Shown here piece by piece: positions 1-11,600 of a stretch of 64,000 bases of DNA. How positions within the stretch are numbered: position 1 is the first letter of the stretch; each line of letters begins with the position of its first letter. The translations under genes were made by a program, and so were the position numbers. The notes beneath the pieces were generated by a model, which worked only from the letters and a program-made list of their open reading frames with translations, was not told the origin of the DNA and made no database searches. Source of the DNA: Crossaster papposus (Eukaryota > Echinodermata > Asteroidea > Velatida > Solasteridae); contig JBAIAA010000534.1 of NCBI GenBank assembly GCA_037893245.1, positions 124,001 through 188,000 on the forward strand. Direction: 5' to 3'.

Positions 1-61
1 TTCCTCTCAGGTACTTCTCCCGAGTCCAGTGGCTACTTCTACCGGCCAACTGCTGCCCGGT

Positions 62-395
62 TAAACTTCCCAGGTCACTTTTCCCTAGACGATAAGTCCA
101 GTGCGAACAGTGCGTGTCGGTAAAAGCGGCCCAGGAAAACTTACATCCGGCCTCCCAGTGCAAGACACGACACAAGACACCGCGTATGCGCTCTTTGCAT
201 TGTTTACGTGCGGGCAAAGCGCCCTCACGAGTCATTATAATGACAGCTCGGCTACTTCTTACGCGGTACGCGGTCTCGGTAAAATTTTCCCGTGTCGAAA
301 GTCCAAGTGCGAACAGCGGTAACGTTTGACCATTTTTAATTTACCATCGTCTCAGTAAAACCTTCCCCAAAAAAGTCCAGTGCAAACACGGCTTT
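62..395 (+). repeat. Three degenerate direct repeats (AAGTCCAGTGCGAACA core)
   Basis: Copies of a core reading roughly AAGTCCAGTGCGAACA recur near 90, 298 and 383. Each is preceded by a CGGTCTCGGTAAAA-like stretch or a TTTTCCC stretch. They look like a decayed tandem or nested repeat. No mobile-element boundaries can be defined. Confidence 0.45.
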
Positions 396-1004
396 ATACA
401 CACGGGGTGCGCAGATTTCGAAATCAGACATCAGGAATACTTGCTCTTCAACTTGGCATGATATCCACACTAAAATAAAGCCGCCTATATTTTCACGGTA
501 CTCGTAAAAACTAACATGCCGTGGTGCAATTTTGTAGTCTACCTTCTAGCAAACCTTGATCATGATTACAGTGTTGAATCAAGCCATAGATCATTAACGG
601 GGAGGTCGTCTGTATGCGTTCAAAGTCTACCCATGACTGTTATTAGCGTTAAACTCAGCATAGTTTTGTTTTTGTAACAATCTGTTAAAGTATTACCCAA
701 ACTATACTGTGGCATCAATCATTAATTCTTGTGCATTGTATACAATAATTATTGTGCCCCAAAGTTTACGAAAAAATAAATAAACACAAATGTTGTTGAC
801 GGAATCGTTTAATGTGTGCATGCTCTGACATAGCGGGGTTTGATATACAGGTAGGCCTACATGTATTCATTTAACGGCGGACTCTGTTGAAAATTCACAA
901 AAATAATGCAGGACTCAAATTGTACCGTGTATCTGTCTTTCACGCCGTGCTTCACTCTGTCGCACGTGAACTCGTTTGTTCACCCTTGTTGGGTCAGCCT
1001 TGTA

Positions 1005-1320
1005 TTTTAATTACACTTGGCTGAACAACATTTTTTTTATTCAAAATTATAAGGGGTTAGCCTTGCATTTCAATTGAAATTGGCCAGAATATATATTTTT
1101 TTCTTTGAAATTGCATTGTAATTAAAATGGACAAAGTATTATTTTTATTGGAAATTAAATGAACAAATAATTAAACTAAATTAAATATTACAAATTGTAT
1201 TAAATTAAATATTAAAAATTGTATTAAATTCAAGCTAACCCATAACAAATATTCACAGAAAAATCAAATGTTGGTCACTTTCAATTAAGATGAAAGGCTA
1301 ACCCTTATTTTTAATTTCAA
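1005..1320 (+). repeat. AT-rich satellite related to the array at 46.1 kb
   Basis: This stretch contains diverged units built around GGGTTAGCCTTGCATTT, AATTGAAATTGGCC and TTTGAAATT. The same phrase occurs in about six tandem units at 46100-46430. It is the more decayed of the two sites. Confidence 0.55.
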
Positions 1321-1980
1321 AGAAAAATCATAGTCAATGTCTATTTACAAAACCTAGGGTTTCGTTTCAGCTTGGTATATATTTTGCATGTACATGTAGT
1401 TTATTGGATTTTAAGCCAGAAACGAAGTCCATGTTTCATAAACCCTGTAAGTGCCGAGAGCCAAAGACCTTATTTATGCCAATGTCCAGACTATCAGATA
1501 CATTGTCTTGGCACGAAACCAGACTCCTAACAAATGTTGGCTATGTTTAAGACCATGGCGATTTCATCAGAAGTTCCTGAAATCTGTGACGTGTAGAATC
1601 CGACACCACAGAGGAATCATGAATACAAATAGTCGTAAAACTGTACAGAATTGACTCCAATGACTTGTCACCAAGCACCAACACGCGATCCTTACCAGGA
1701 TATGCACAACATTTACATGAACATGTATTGTCTACATATCCTTGATATGGATAGTTAAATATTATTATTAGCGAATGTAGTCAAAGTGAGGGGCAGTCAG
1801 AAACTAACAAAAAGAAAGACTATTCAAATGAGTTACATGTAGTTGAATGCTTTCACGTGATACCTTTATTTACAGGAAGTTGGGCCTGTCATTGTTCATT
1901 ATATAGAGAGGTTTGGCAAACAGGAAAAATGGAGGTATCCGTATACCTTTCCATATGACTTAAAGTTCAACTATCAGCTA

Positions 1981-3738
1981 TCAACAAGTGATGCTTGAAA
2001 ACGGCCCCTTGACACTCCCCACCAAACACCTTACCCAGACACGATACGATCTGCTGTCGTCAAACCCCTCGGAGAATGTGTACTCCTCGAGTTGCAAGAT
2101 GTAAGCCTTGTAATCGTCTCTATCCGTCTCCTGTACCCAAAGCTCATAACTGACCTCATTTGTATTCATGTATTCGATATTCCAAGGTCGTTGCCATGAC
2201 ACATGAAGCCCTTTATCGCTGTGGCAATGTATGTTTTTCACCTTACTAGGAAAGACAGAAGAGCGAGGTTCTATCTCGGTTCTAGTTCGTTGGCACTCTT
2301 GAAGACCTTCTGAAATCAGGTTCAAAATAGATGGAATGCAGACAGCAGTGTCCTGGTAGATTCTGTAAAGCCAGTGTGGGTTGGAACAGCAGAGGTGTCG
2401 GGGAACGTCTTGCGATGACAAAATCAGTCTCTGCTCCAGGTGACTAAGGTGTCGTATCCCACCTTGTTTCGGCAGCGCATCCGGATGCCCAACGGAACGA
2501 TCCGAGCTCCAATTCCGCCAAGACCTGTAAGTAATCCCCATACCGGGGAGCTGAACAAGTGTCTTGTACGGAGTGTAATGGTCTGGGTTGATGGCATAGG
2601 GGAAGAGCTCTAACAGCATGGAGCCTGCCGGAAGGAACATCGAGAGAATCAACAGGGAACCGTGCATCCCCACTAAGACTTTGGAGCAGGACACCAACTG
2701 TATCAGATCTTTGATGGAAAAGTCTTCAAGTCCAGCGGTCACGACACGCATGCCTGCACCTTGTGCAACAAAGGTAACTAAATCTATCTCGTTGAGAATC
2801 AGTCTCGTCGATTCTCTCTTGATCAGCAAAATGTAATCATCTGATGCTTCGCACCTCTTGGCACCCGTCCGGTTACGGACAAAGGAAGTAAAAAGTCTGA
2901 CCTCCCTGGCTGTCAAGAGGATGTTCGGAACTGGTCCCTGGGGAAGCTGAAAGCCATACTGGTACCAAGTTGTCAAATTTGATAACCCGACAAAGGCTTC
3001 CTGGAAGCACACCAAGCTATCCCGCTCAGCACTGTCAGAGTCCCTCGTGATTTGATCTGTAAGAATCGGCTGGTTGTTGAATAGAGAGACATACAAGTCC
3101 ATGAATTCACCGGCTGGGTATCCATCCAGGAATACGAGTCTAGCCGTGGGTTTAAAGTCTTCCTTTGACATCAGTCCATTCTGGAGCATAGTGTAAAACA
3201 GCGGCAGAAGGTCATCGTGGAAAACGTGCATGATGTTACTGGGGTTGAATCGATTTGCGAGGAGATGCTTTCCTCTAAAAATTGTTACCGGGTGCATATC
3301 TTCCAAAGCTGCTACTGGCAGATGACTGAAGCCAAAGTACTGAGTGTTGTGGTTGGGCACCGAAGAAAGGTCCACCAGAGCAGGATCAAAAGGGTTTTCA
3401 GGAAGGCCGGTGGAGATTGACCGAGGACCTCTCAGGAAGACAAATTCCTCGTGTTTCCTGGAGAAGCACAGGTTGTGAAACCGACACATCCTGTTGGTGT
3501 TGTTGGAGCCTGAGCACCAAACGGACGATCCATCTTCCAAGATCCTTCTGTCCACGATTTCAGGCTTCTTTTCATCATCATGTACACTTTCCTGAGTTTC
3601 TGATTTAGACACCAATTTATGACCCAATTCCTCTTTTTCCAAGCACCGGGAGAGTTCCTCTTGGAGAAAATAGCATCTGTATTGGCTCCAAGCTGCTATA
3701 GCTACGACTATTAGAGTCAGATAGTCAGACAAAGCCAT
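1981..3738 (-). CDS. POMGNT2: Protein O-linked-mannose beta-1,4-N-acetylglucosaminyltransferase 2
   Basis: A single uninterrupted frame of 585 residues aligns end to end with POMGNT2 (human about 580 aa), whose coding region is also one exon. The family enzyme is an ER type II membrane protein that adds beta-1,4-GlcNAc to O-mannose on alpha-dystroglycan, the second step of core M3 glycan synthesis. Visible features: an N-terminal hydrophobic anchor at about residues 5-20; the GT61-type catalytic region with FNPSNIMHVFHDDLLPLFYT; the conserved blocks GLSNLTTWYQYGFQLPQGP, RLILNEIDLV, VLVGMHGSLL and ELFPYAINPDHYTPYKTL; then VPRHLCCSNPHWLYRIYQDT. A C-terminal fibronectin type III domain (about residues 485-585) has the family VSWQRPWNIEYM and YRVWVRC motifs. 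The start at 3738 supplies the membrane anchor. The gene appears intact. Confidence 0.96.
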   Translation of the reverse strand: MALSDYLTLIVVAIAAWSQYRCYFLQEELSRCLEKEELGHKLVSKSETQESVHDDEKKPEIVDRRILEDGSSVWCSGSNNTNRMCRFHNLCFSRKHEEFVFLRGPRSISTGLPENPFDPALVDLSSVPNHNTQYFGFSHLPVAALEDMHPVTIFRGKHLLANRFNPSNIMHVFHDDLLPLFYTMLQNGLMSKEDFKPTARLVFLDGYPAGEFMDLYVSLFNNQPILTDQITRDSDSAERDSLVCFQEAFVGLSNLTTWYQYGFQLPQGPVPNILLTAREVRLFTSFVRNRTGAKRCEASDDYILLIKRESTRLILNEIDLVTFVAQGAGMRVVTAGLEDFSIKDLIQLVSCSKVLVGMHGSLLILSMFLPAGSMLLELFPYAINPDHYTPYKTLVQLPGMGITYRSWRNWSSDRSVGHPDALPKQGGIRHLSHLEQRLILSSQDVPRHLCCSNPHWLYRIYQDTAVCIPSILNLISEGLQECQRTRTEIEPRSSVFPSKVKNIHCHSDKGLHVSWQRPWNIEYMNTNEVSYELWVQETDRDDYKAYILQLEEYTFSEGFDDSRSYRVWVRCLVGSVKGPFSSITC

Positions 3739-5646
3739 TTTACTGGAGTTTCGAAAACAAGGATGTAGGTAGTATCAATCATCTTTGGTGCAAAAACCAC
3801 ACAGAATGTGGCGAGAGCCCATTGCCTCGCTTCTGAGACGATTATCTCGGAGACCACAGCCGCACCTACTACATCTGTATAATCCGAGATCTGTCAAAAA
3901 AGAAGGGAAAAAAATAAAGAGATTAATATGGTGTAGCGTCTGTGAAAGCCATGGGTAATTGGGTATATAATCGTGTTGTTTAGGTATGAATGAACAATCC
4001 AAAGGTGATTGATCTCCGGCAGGTCAGCATTCCAAGAAAACTGCTATGTAAAGTATGAAAACATTGATAAACTGATGAAATTAAACTGGTGGAGTTGTCA
4101 CGATTACTTTTCAGTTCTTAAATACATGATTGAATTCTGCATGTTACAGCATCGATTACACCCAGGGTATTTATGATTTGGGTTTTCTAGAGAGTATAGA
4201 CACTTTCACTTGTTCTCTTTCGGGATGGCGGCAGCTTGCCAATACACGACAACGATCTTGATTTCCTTATACAACACGTGGCTATTTTGCCATTCAACAC
4301 CCAACTTGGATCGGGTAAATGCAGCAGTCTGGTTCGTATAAAATCGAAACCCAATTTTGAAACTCTTCAAGGCACAAGATGCTAAAAAATATAAACGAAG
4401 CAACAAACGTGCACATCGCGGCACATAAGCTCCTTGTAGAACCGACAAGTATGTTGTGTATTATGGTAGGGGTGGTACCACAATCCGATTGCGTGCCTTT
4501 ATTTGCGTGCCTCTCTGGGGAAAGTCATGCATTAGGCTTTTGAGTCATGAACTAAATCCACAACTGCTTTCACACCACGGAAATCACTTGACATACATTA
4601 TGTATGCACAGTGAGTATCAACTACAGACCGCTCGTCGCGAATCTGTTTTCAGTTCATCAGTTGATAATTAACTAATGGTGCAAGCAGCTTTAGAATTCC
4701 TAAACGAATGCTGCAGTGTGTGGCTATAGATCTCCCCTCCCTTGACGTTCCACGCTCAAGTTGAGAAATGCCCAAACAAATTACCGCGCTGTCTACACAA
4801 CAATCGTCTGTATCTGCTGCCTACAACGGAAAAGCACTTATAGCCGCGCCCGGATTATTATGGATGCAAATCCGCCCGGGGAACTGCCGCCCACGCGCCC
4901 GCCAAAAGCATGCCATAATTCCTGCCGAATGTGTGCGGCGCGCGTAAATAATTTGATTTCAGCAACGCAGTTAGGATGCATAAAGCATTGACGACAACAC
5001 CAAACAAGAAAAGAGCCTTGCTATTTCGTAATTGTAACAAGTAAATAAATAAATAAATACGATCAAATAGCCTACTTCAATAGTCTACATAAGTAAAAAC
5101 GAGAAAGAGGCTAATTAGGCAACTGTACTAATAGTGTTATCATATTTATTAATAGTGTTAATGTAATGTAAAACTGCAACTGCAAAAATATTCAAGAATA
5201 CGATTCTTCGTAGATGGATATTTTGCTGGTGATTAATGTTTACGAGGGGAAGTGCACGTCTGCCACCAAAAATCAATCCCAGCTTCGAGCAGACGTATTT
5301 TCAACACACCAAAACCTCCGCGTGAAGGTGAATTTATTTAAGGCCCTCACTCCCTGCTCTGGCCTCGACTCGTGTACTTTACGACGCCAATATCCCTCCG
5401 CGGCCGTATTCTTGTGCGCTTGGTGGTTGCTGATTATACCCGCACATAGGCACAGCGCTGGACAGACGATGACCGCCCGTGCAGTGTGTGCATAAACCTA
5501 TTACGTCCCAGCCGACAGTACGGTCAGACGAGCTGCGCGCGTATAGTATATCCGTGGGCGCTGATTAGAACTACCTTGCTATCAGCAGTAGATAGCATTC
5601 GTCCCGGGGTCCACCTTCTCAAGACAAGGAAAGGAAGAGGAAGAAG
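3739..5646. other. Intergenic region between divergent POMGNT2 and VAT1L
   Basis: The two genes point away from each other, so this 1.9 kb should hold both promoters and the POMGNT2 5' UTR. It includes a GC-rich patch at about 4850-4945, a short AAAT run near 5041-5060 and CpG-containing sequence at 5390-5640 just upstream of VAT1L. I recognise no coding exon. Confidence 0.5.
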
Positions 5647-5654
5647 ATGGCGAC
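5643..5654 (+). promoter_or_regulatory. TISU/YY1-like motif over the VAT1L start codon
   Basis: The bases GAAGATGGCGAC match the TISU consensus SAASATGGCGGC at 11 of 12 positions with the ATG in register. TISU elements are known to combine YY1-driven transcription with initiation on very short 5' UTRs. Its use here is inferred. Confidence 0.5.
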
Positions 5655-8600
5655 CAACGAGGCGAACACTGAGCAGACGGCGGACTCAGGCGAGCCTGCT
5701 GACCAGGCAGACGATACCACCGCCAAAGGAACCGAGCCCGAGATGCGAACTGTGGTGCTGCAGTCTTTTGGAGGTGTCAACCGCCTTAAGGTGATGAAGA
5801 AGACCATCCCGACGCCTAAGGATGGTGAGGTACTAGTCCGAGTCAAGGCCTGGTGAGTTGGGGTTTTCGTTTTTACAGATCGCTATCCGACTGCGAATTA
5901 TATTGTGTTTCATCATAATTTATGCATGCCTCATTTAATATACTAAAACAAATCTTTAAATGCCTCAGGACTTGAATGAAGAGAATGACAGGCGGTCAGA
6001 ATGTCATATTGTTCTGCAAGAATGTCTGCAGGAATATGATACGATTCCGGTACAGTAAACAAAATCAAAAATCACGAATTAGAATACAACTATCATAATT
6101 ATTTGTGCGTGCAGTTTGAAGGTCTTTCCCATCGCGTATGCAATTGCAAGGGCATAAGAAAACGTGATACAAGCTGAATTAAAGAGTGGTTGTTGCTGCT
6201 GCTGCATGCTAAACAGAGAAACATTTGCTTTATTTAATAATTATTTAAGGCAAAAATTTGACTGGCGCGAGGTTTGAACCTGCGCGACCACCGGATAACG
6301 TTCCGGTTCTCAATTGAGCTTTACAGCCCTATAATGTTGGCGTCCTTTCCAATTTGTTTCGTTCAAGGGATACAAGCCATACGAAGCACGCCCTAAGTTT
6401 CGATGCTAACGTCGATGGCAATGTTTCAAAACTTTGAAAGTATCGCTGTGGTTTATTTGAAAATAAAATTGGTTAGCAAAATAATATAATATTTGATACT
6501 GCTCGTGTTTGGTTCTCAGCTGATTTCGATTTACAAAACAAATCTGGGCAGCTCCCTGAAATCAAGTTGTACGGAGAGATAAAGTTACTTTAATATAAAC
6601 CTATACGATTTTTGTTTTGCCGCAGAATACATGTATGTTGGTCCCTTAGAAGGGGCGTGACGTAAAGTTCGTGCTAAAAAGCTTGTTAGCAAGCATTCTT
6701 CCAGTACCAGCATTTTGTCATAAACCACAAAGGGTGCCATCGACCAATCTAGGATTGTTTTTATTGCAAAACAGAGCGAAACTATGACTTGTAGGTATAT
6801 AGACCGAATGAAAAATGTATATAGCAATTGATATAGCAAATTAAACGGAAAAAACCAGTGGAAAAATTACGAAACCAAAGGCAGGGTAATAACTAACGTT
6901 CAATGGCGGCTGATGATGGCGTGGGTACGTAGCGGGCTACCCGTACCTGTCTGCTATAGCGCGCTTCGTGCGTTACGCATCACTGGGGCACGCAAACAAC
7001 CGTTTACATCAAAGAGTGCGCCGCAAAAAGAGTTTACTAACACCATGTCAACTTTGTTCTGGTTAAAACAGGAAGCGTGATGAGGGATTTTTTTCATTAC
7101 CACAAAAACAAACAATAGATTGATCTTTTTGTGTTGTGTATTATGGTGCCCACCCTCCCCCCTCCCCTTTTTTGTAAAGCTTATATGCAAATGTTATTTT
7201 TTACAACCCGTAGATTTTGGAATCTACACGTACATTTACATTTTACAACCTCATAAAGTTTAATTGTGTACAAAAGGCGGGAATAAGAGCAGCTACCAGC
7301 AAAAAAAAAACCTGCAACATAAGTCTAGTCTTGTGACAGAGATAAAATAAATATGTTTGCATGCAGTGCTTAGTTTTTAAGATGTTGATTGTAAGTCTAA
7401 ATCTAAAAGTGTCATGCAATAAAGACCGAACTTTCGAACTTAAACTTGTAACTTCTGTTTTCTGTCTACAATTCTAGAGAAACTCACACAAAATTAGCAG
7501 GGTATTGAAAACATTGTATTAAACATGAATACTGTCTCGGTTGTCATTTTGTCCAAACAAAAATCAAGATTAACAATGAAGTACACATTCACAAAATGAC
7601 AAATACAAGTTACCGTTGTTAAATTTGTTAATATCCATTTTGTTTTATGTTGGCCTTTTTTGTAATTAGTTTCAAGGGATTTTTTGTGAGAAAAATCTAC
7701 CCCCAATGCTTTGACTTTATATAAAAGAATTGACAGTGTTTACTGCGCCCCCATGCCTACTTCCCTCCTTCCCTCCCCCCTCCCCCCCCCCCTCCCCCCC
7801 CCCCCCCCCCCTCCCAATCTCTTCCCCTCCCCCACCCCACCCCAAGCATTTGCCCCTATCTGTTAAAGGCAACAATACTGAATCTACCACCCCTACACAT
7901 GTTTTGTCCGATTAAAAAAAATATAAAATTATGTACCCCACTATATATATGCATGAATCTGTGAAACATTCATTAAAATTAAACTCACTACAAACCTATT
8001 CAGGAATCTACAGTGCTTTTTTTGTGTGAAATCTTCCACCATATGGTGTAAAATATCTGCCAAAAATGTAAGTGCCATCGTGAATTGAATCTCAAACAAA
8101 AAGCCACGCTTGAAATAAGGTTGAGTAGTGATAAGTAGTTTTTATGTTGACTGTTTTTCGACACATCACTAAACAAATAACTGACTTATTCTTCATTATC
8201 TCCTTGTAAGATCTCCGCGAAAATTCACGTAAACACCCCAGCCGCGCAGGTGGGGATGTTTTTTTTCTTTCTCCCTCTTCGAAATGTCACGTTATTCTAA
8301 TGTGCCGCTGCCCGTTTTGCCGTACACACATACATACACGGAGGACACTCCTCTTGTTGGCACGGCAACCACCCTTCACCCGGTTTTATAATCTTGGTAC
8401 CGGCTACTATTAACCCTCCAAGCACGTTATTTCAAGGGCTTGTAGTGAAGTGAACGATTGGGTGGGTGGATAGTGCACTACATTGTAATGCACAGCTAGT
8501 GCAAATTAACATAAGCAGGAAACCAAACAAATATAATACACTGAATATATAAAGTCACCTACACCTATCACACTTGTGCAAAGAATGTTTTCAATTTTTG

Positions 8601-11600
8601 TAAAGTAATGATACAGAATCACAAACATATGGTTGGTGTTTATTGGTTAATTTCTACCATTATTTCCCATCCATATCCACCAGTATCACAAGATGCTTGG
8701 AATATGGAATACTAGTTCTGTACAGATAATTGTTTTCAGTGCAAAAGATGTGATTTTCAGGAGCTAAGTGCATGATCTGCTATAAGCACAGGGACAATCT
8801 TCCATGTTTTATAACAAAAATATAACAAAACTTTGTTAACAGACCTCGTAATAATAGTCTGAGCTAATAATACCCAGGCTAAATCATCTCCTATTTGAAC
8901 AACTTGTTTGGGCCGCGCAGCTGACACAGCCGCCATCAAAACAAAGTCAATCGTCAGACTTCAATAATACACGGCATAGAAATGCAGCAAATTCCAATTG
9001 CGCCCAGAATCCCAGGGTTCAGACGGATTTGCATGGGCATTTTGGTTTTGTTTTCGGTTTGCACAAGCAATCAGCATTTACATCAAATAGTTCTGCAAAA
9101 CGAGACCACAGTGTGTCTGCTGAAGAAAAAAACCATCAACGCACAAGAGGTTTTGACATACACGTGTTCAAAATGAAGAATTCTAGTGATGCTGTTAAAC
9201 AAATGCAAACAACAAGTCCTTCGTTGAATTAAAGATAAAGTGCAATGATAACCCTCTTTCATCAGTTTTGGCAGTGAGCTAGACTAAGACTTTTTGGTTT
9301 CAATTTGCAGACTGGCTTTTGATTCTATAAAAGCAATACATATAGTAATTGCATGACATTTGTTTTACCAATTCAAGTAGTGGTTGCAAAAACTACTATG
9401 GTTGAAGATTAGTAAGTGGGGAATACATAGACAAGGTGAGATTGTTACAAAAGGCATGTAGAAGGGACTTAACATTAGCGTCAGTCTAATTTCCTACCAA
9501 TGCTATTAAAGGTTGAAATCTATCTGCAGACTATTTTCGTGTCCTTGGGCATGCCACTTCACCCCTACTTGCCTCTCTCCACCCAGGAGTACAAATGAGT
9601 ACCGGCGTTAGCTGAAAAGTAACCTGGAATCTCATTCAGGAGAAACAGACAGTATCTTGGTCGTGTCATGCCAAGGAAATCAAGAATAAATGTCGGCCTC
9701 GTGGGCCATATCCTCAAGGGTATTTTGGCTAGAAACCCTGCAAGACGCAACAGATTGCATACTTTGTCGCATTGACTTGTGTGCAGAGTCCAGCAAGGTC
9801 AAGCAGTCACCACAGATGCACTGAGCTGGATTTGGCAGGGTTATGGTTAACAGACATTCCTTTTACTCTATGGCGACTCAAGATTACCTGCAATGTACCC
9901 ATCTATATATTGTATTTGCAGTGGTCTCAACTTCTTAGATCTAATGATGCGGCAGGGATCTGTGGACGACTGTCCCCGGAGCCCTTTCATCCTGGGCACA
10001 GAGTGCTCTGGGTACATCGAAGCTTTGGGCACAGGCGTGGAAAACTTCAAGGTGAGCCAGCAACTGCTTGATTGAAACCAGGGCTCAATTTCAAGGAGCT
10101 GCTAAGCACTAAAAATTGCTGACTGCCCTTTCCCCTCAGCTGACTTCCCCCTCCCCTCAGCTGACTTCCCCCTCCCCTCAGCTGACTCACCCTCCCCTCA
10201 GCTGGCACCGCCCTCTCCTCAGCTGACTTAGACCCCTTCCCCTCAGCTGGCACCGCCCTCTCCTCAGCTGACTTCCCCCTCCCCTCAGCTGACTTGGACC
10301 CCTTCCCCTCAGCTGACTTCCCCCTCCCCTCAGCTGACTCACCCTCCCCTCAGCTGGCACCGCCCTCTCCTCAGCTGACTTAGACCCCTTCCCCTCAGCT
10401 GGCACCGCCCTCCCCTCAGCTGACTTCCCCCTCCCCTCAGCTGACTTCCCCTTCCCCTCAGCTGACTTCCCCCTCCCCTCAGCTGACTCCGCCCTCCCCT
10501 CAGCTGGCACCGCCCTCTCCTCAGCTGACTTCCCCCTCCCCTCAGCTGACTTGGACCCCTTCCCCTCAGCTGACTGTCCCCCTCCCCTCAGCTGACTTCC
10601 CCCTCCCCTCAGCTGACTGCGCTCTCCCCTCAGCTGACTGCCCCCTCCCCTCAGCTGACTTTCTCCTTCCCTCGGCTGACTGCCCCTTTTTCTCAGCTGA
10701 CTGCCCCCTCCCCTCAGCTATTTGATGTGACATATCTCTTCCTTTTTATGTATGCCGAGATTGCTTCTCAAATGTGCATTTCTGATCCCAATCAACCTAC
10801 CTCAATGTCCACAGGTCGGCGATCGCGTTGTTGCCTTCCAACGCAGCGGCGCATTCGCCGAGGTCGTCGCCGTGCCCACCAAGTATGTCTACGAGATGCC
10901 CAACAAGATGACGTATGAAGAGGGCGCCGCACTGGGCCTGTGCTATGCAACAGCTTACATGATGTTGTACGAGGTGGCTAACTTGACGAAGGGCAAAAAG
11001 GTGCTTGTACACTCGGCTGGTGGCGGCGTGGTTAGTAACTACGAACAAAGGAGTTTCAGTAAAGTCTTTAGGATGACTGCGCTATAAACTCACAATTCCA
11101 TTTGGGATAGTAAATGAACTCAAATTTATATTTTAAAAACGCCCTCAAAGGAAGCTTTATGAATTGGTACATGTAACGAAAGTCAAGTAATCAATCTTAA
11201 ATGTGGGGTAATTTAGAGAGTCATCTTTTATTTTGTGTAGAGAGCAATCATTTAAAATATACAAATTTGTTTGGAGGCATTTGATTCCTCTAAAAAGTGG
11301 ACTTCTTTATATAGATTAAAAGTTTACATTTATAATCAATTCCATTTATGTCATAGTATTGAGTCACCCAAGCTACTATGTACACATACTAGAAATCACC
11401 TTGGGCCAATTTCATAGAGCTGCTAAGCACAAAAATGTGCTTAGCATGAAATGTTGTCCTTGGCAAAAACAAGGTTAGAGACCAAATTTGCACGCGGTCT
11501 TTATTGTTTTCGGTTGATAATCAGCTGGTTTTTTGCTTAGCATGAAAAAAACGTAGAATTTTGGCTGGTAACCTGTTTTTAACGAGCAAGACTTTTTTGT

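Larger units (their letters stand above)
1..1980. other. Non-coding region downstream of POMGNT2
   Basis: I see no supported gene. The first 400 bases are GC-richer and hold degenerate direct repeats; 1005-1320 is an AT-rich satellite-like stretch. A minus-strand AATAAA at 1869-1864 lies about 110 bases past the POMGNT2 stop and is a plausible polyadenylation signal for that gene. The short open frames at 101-329 and 1451-1654 match no family I know. Confidence 0.6.

Noticed and set aside
101-329. Short overlapping open frames near the left edge
   Set aside because: There is no family similarity, the two overlap in different frames, and they cover a degenerate repeat.
10047-10510. Minus-strand open frames (AEGRxxQLRG repeats) in VAT1L intron 2
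   Set aside because: They are pure translation of the 20-bp tandem array and have no independent support.
10135-10725. CRISPR array
   Set aside because: The units are contiguous tandem repeats without unique spacers, in an animal intron.
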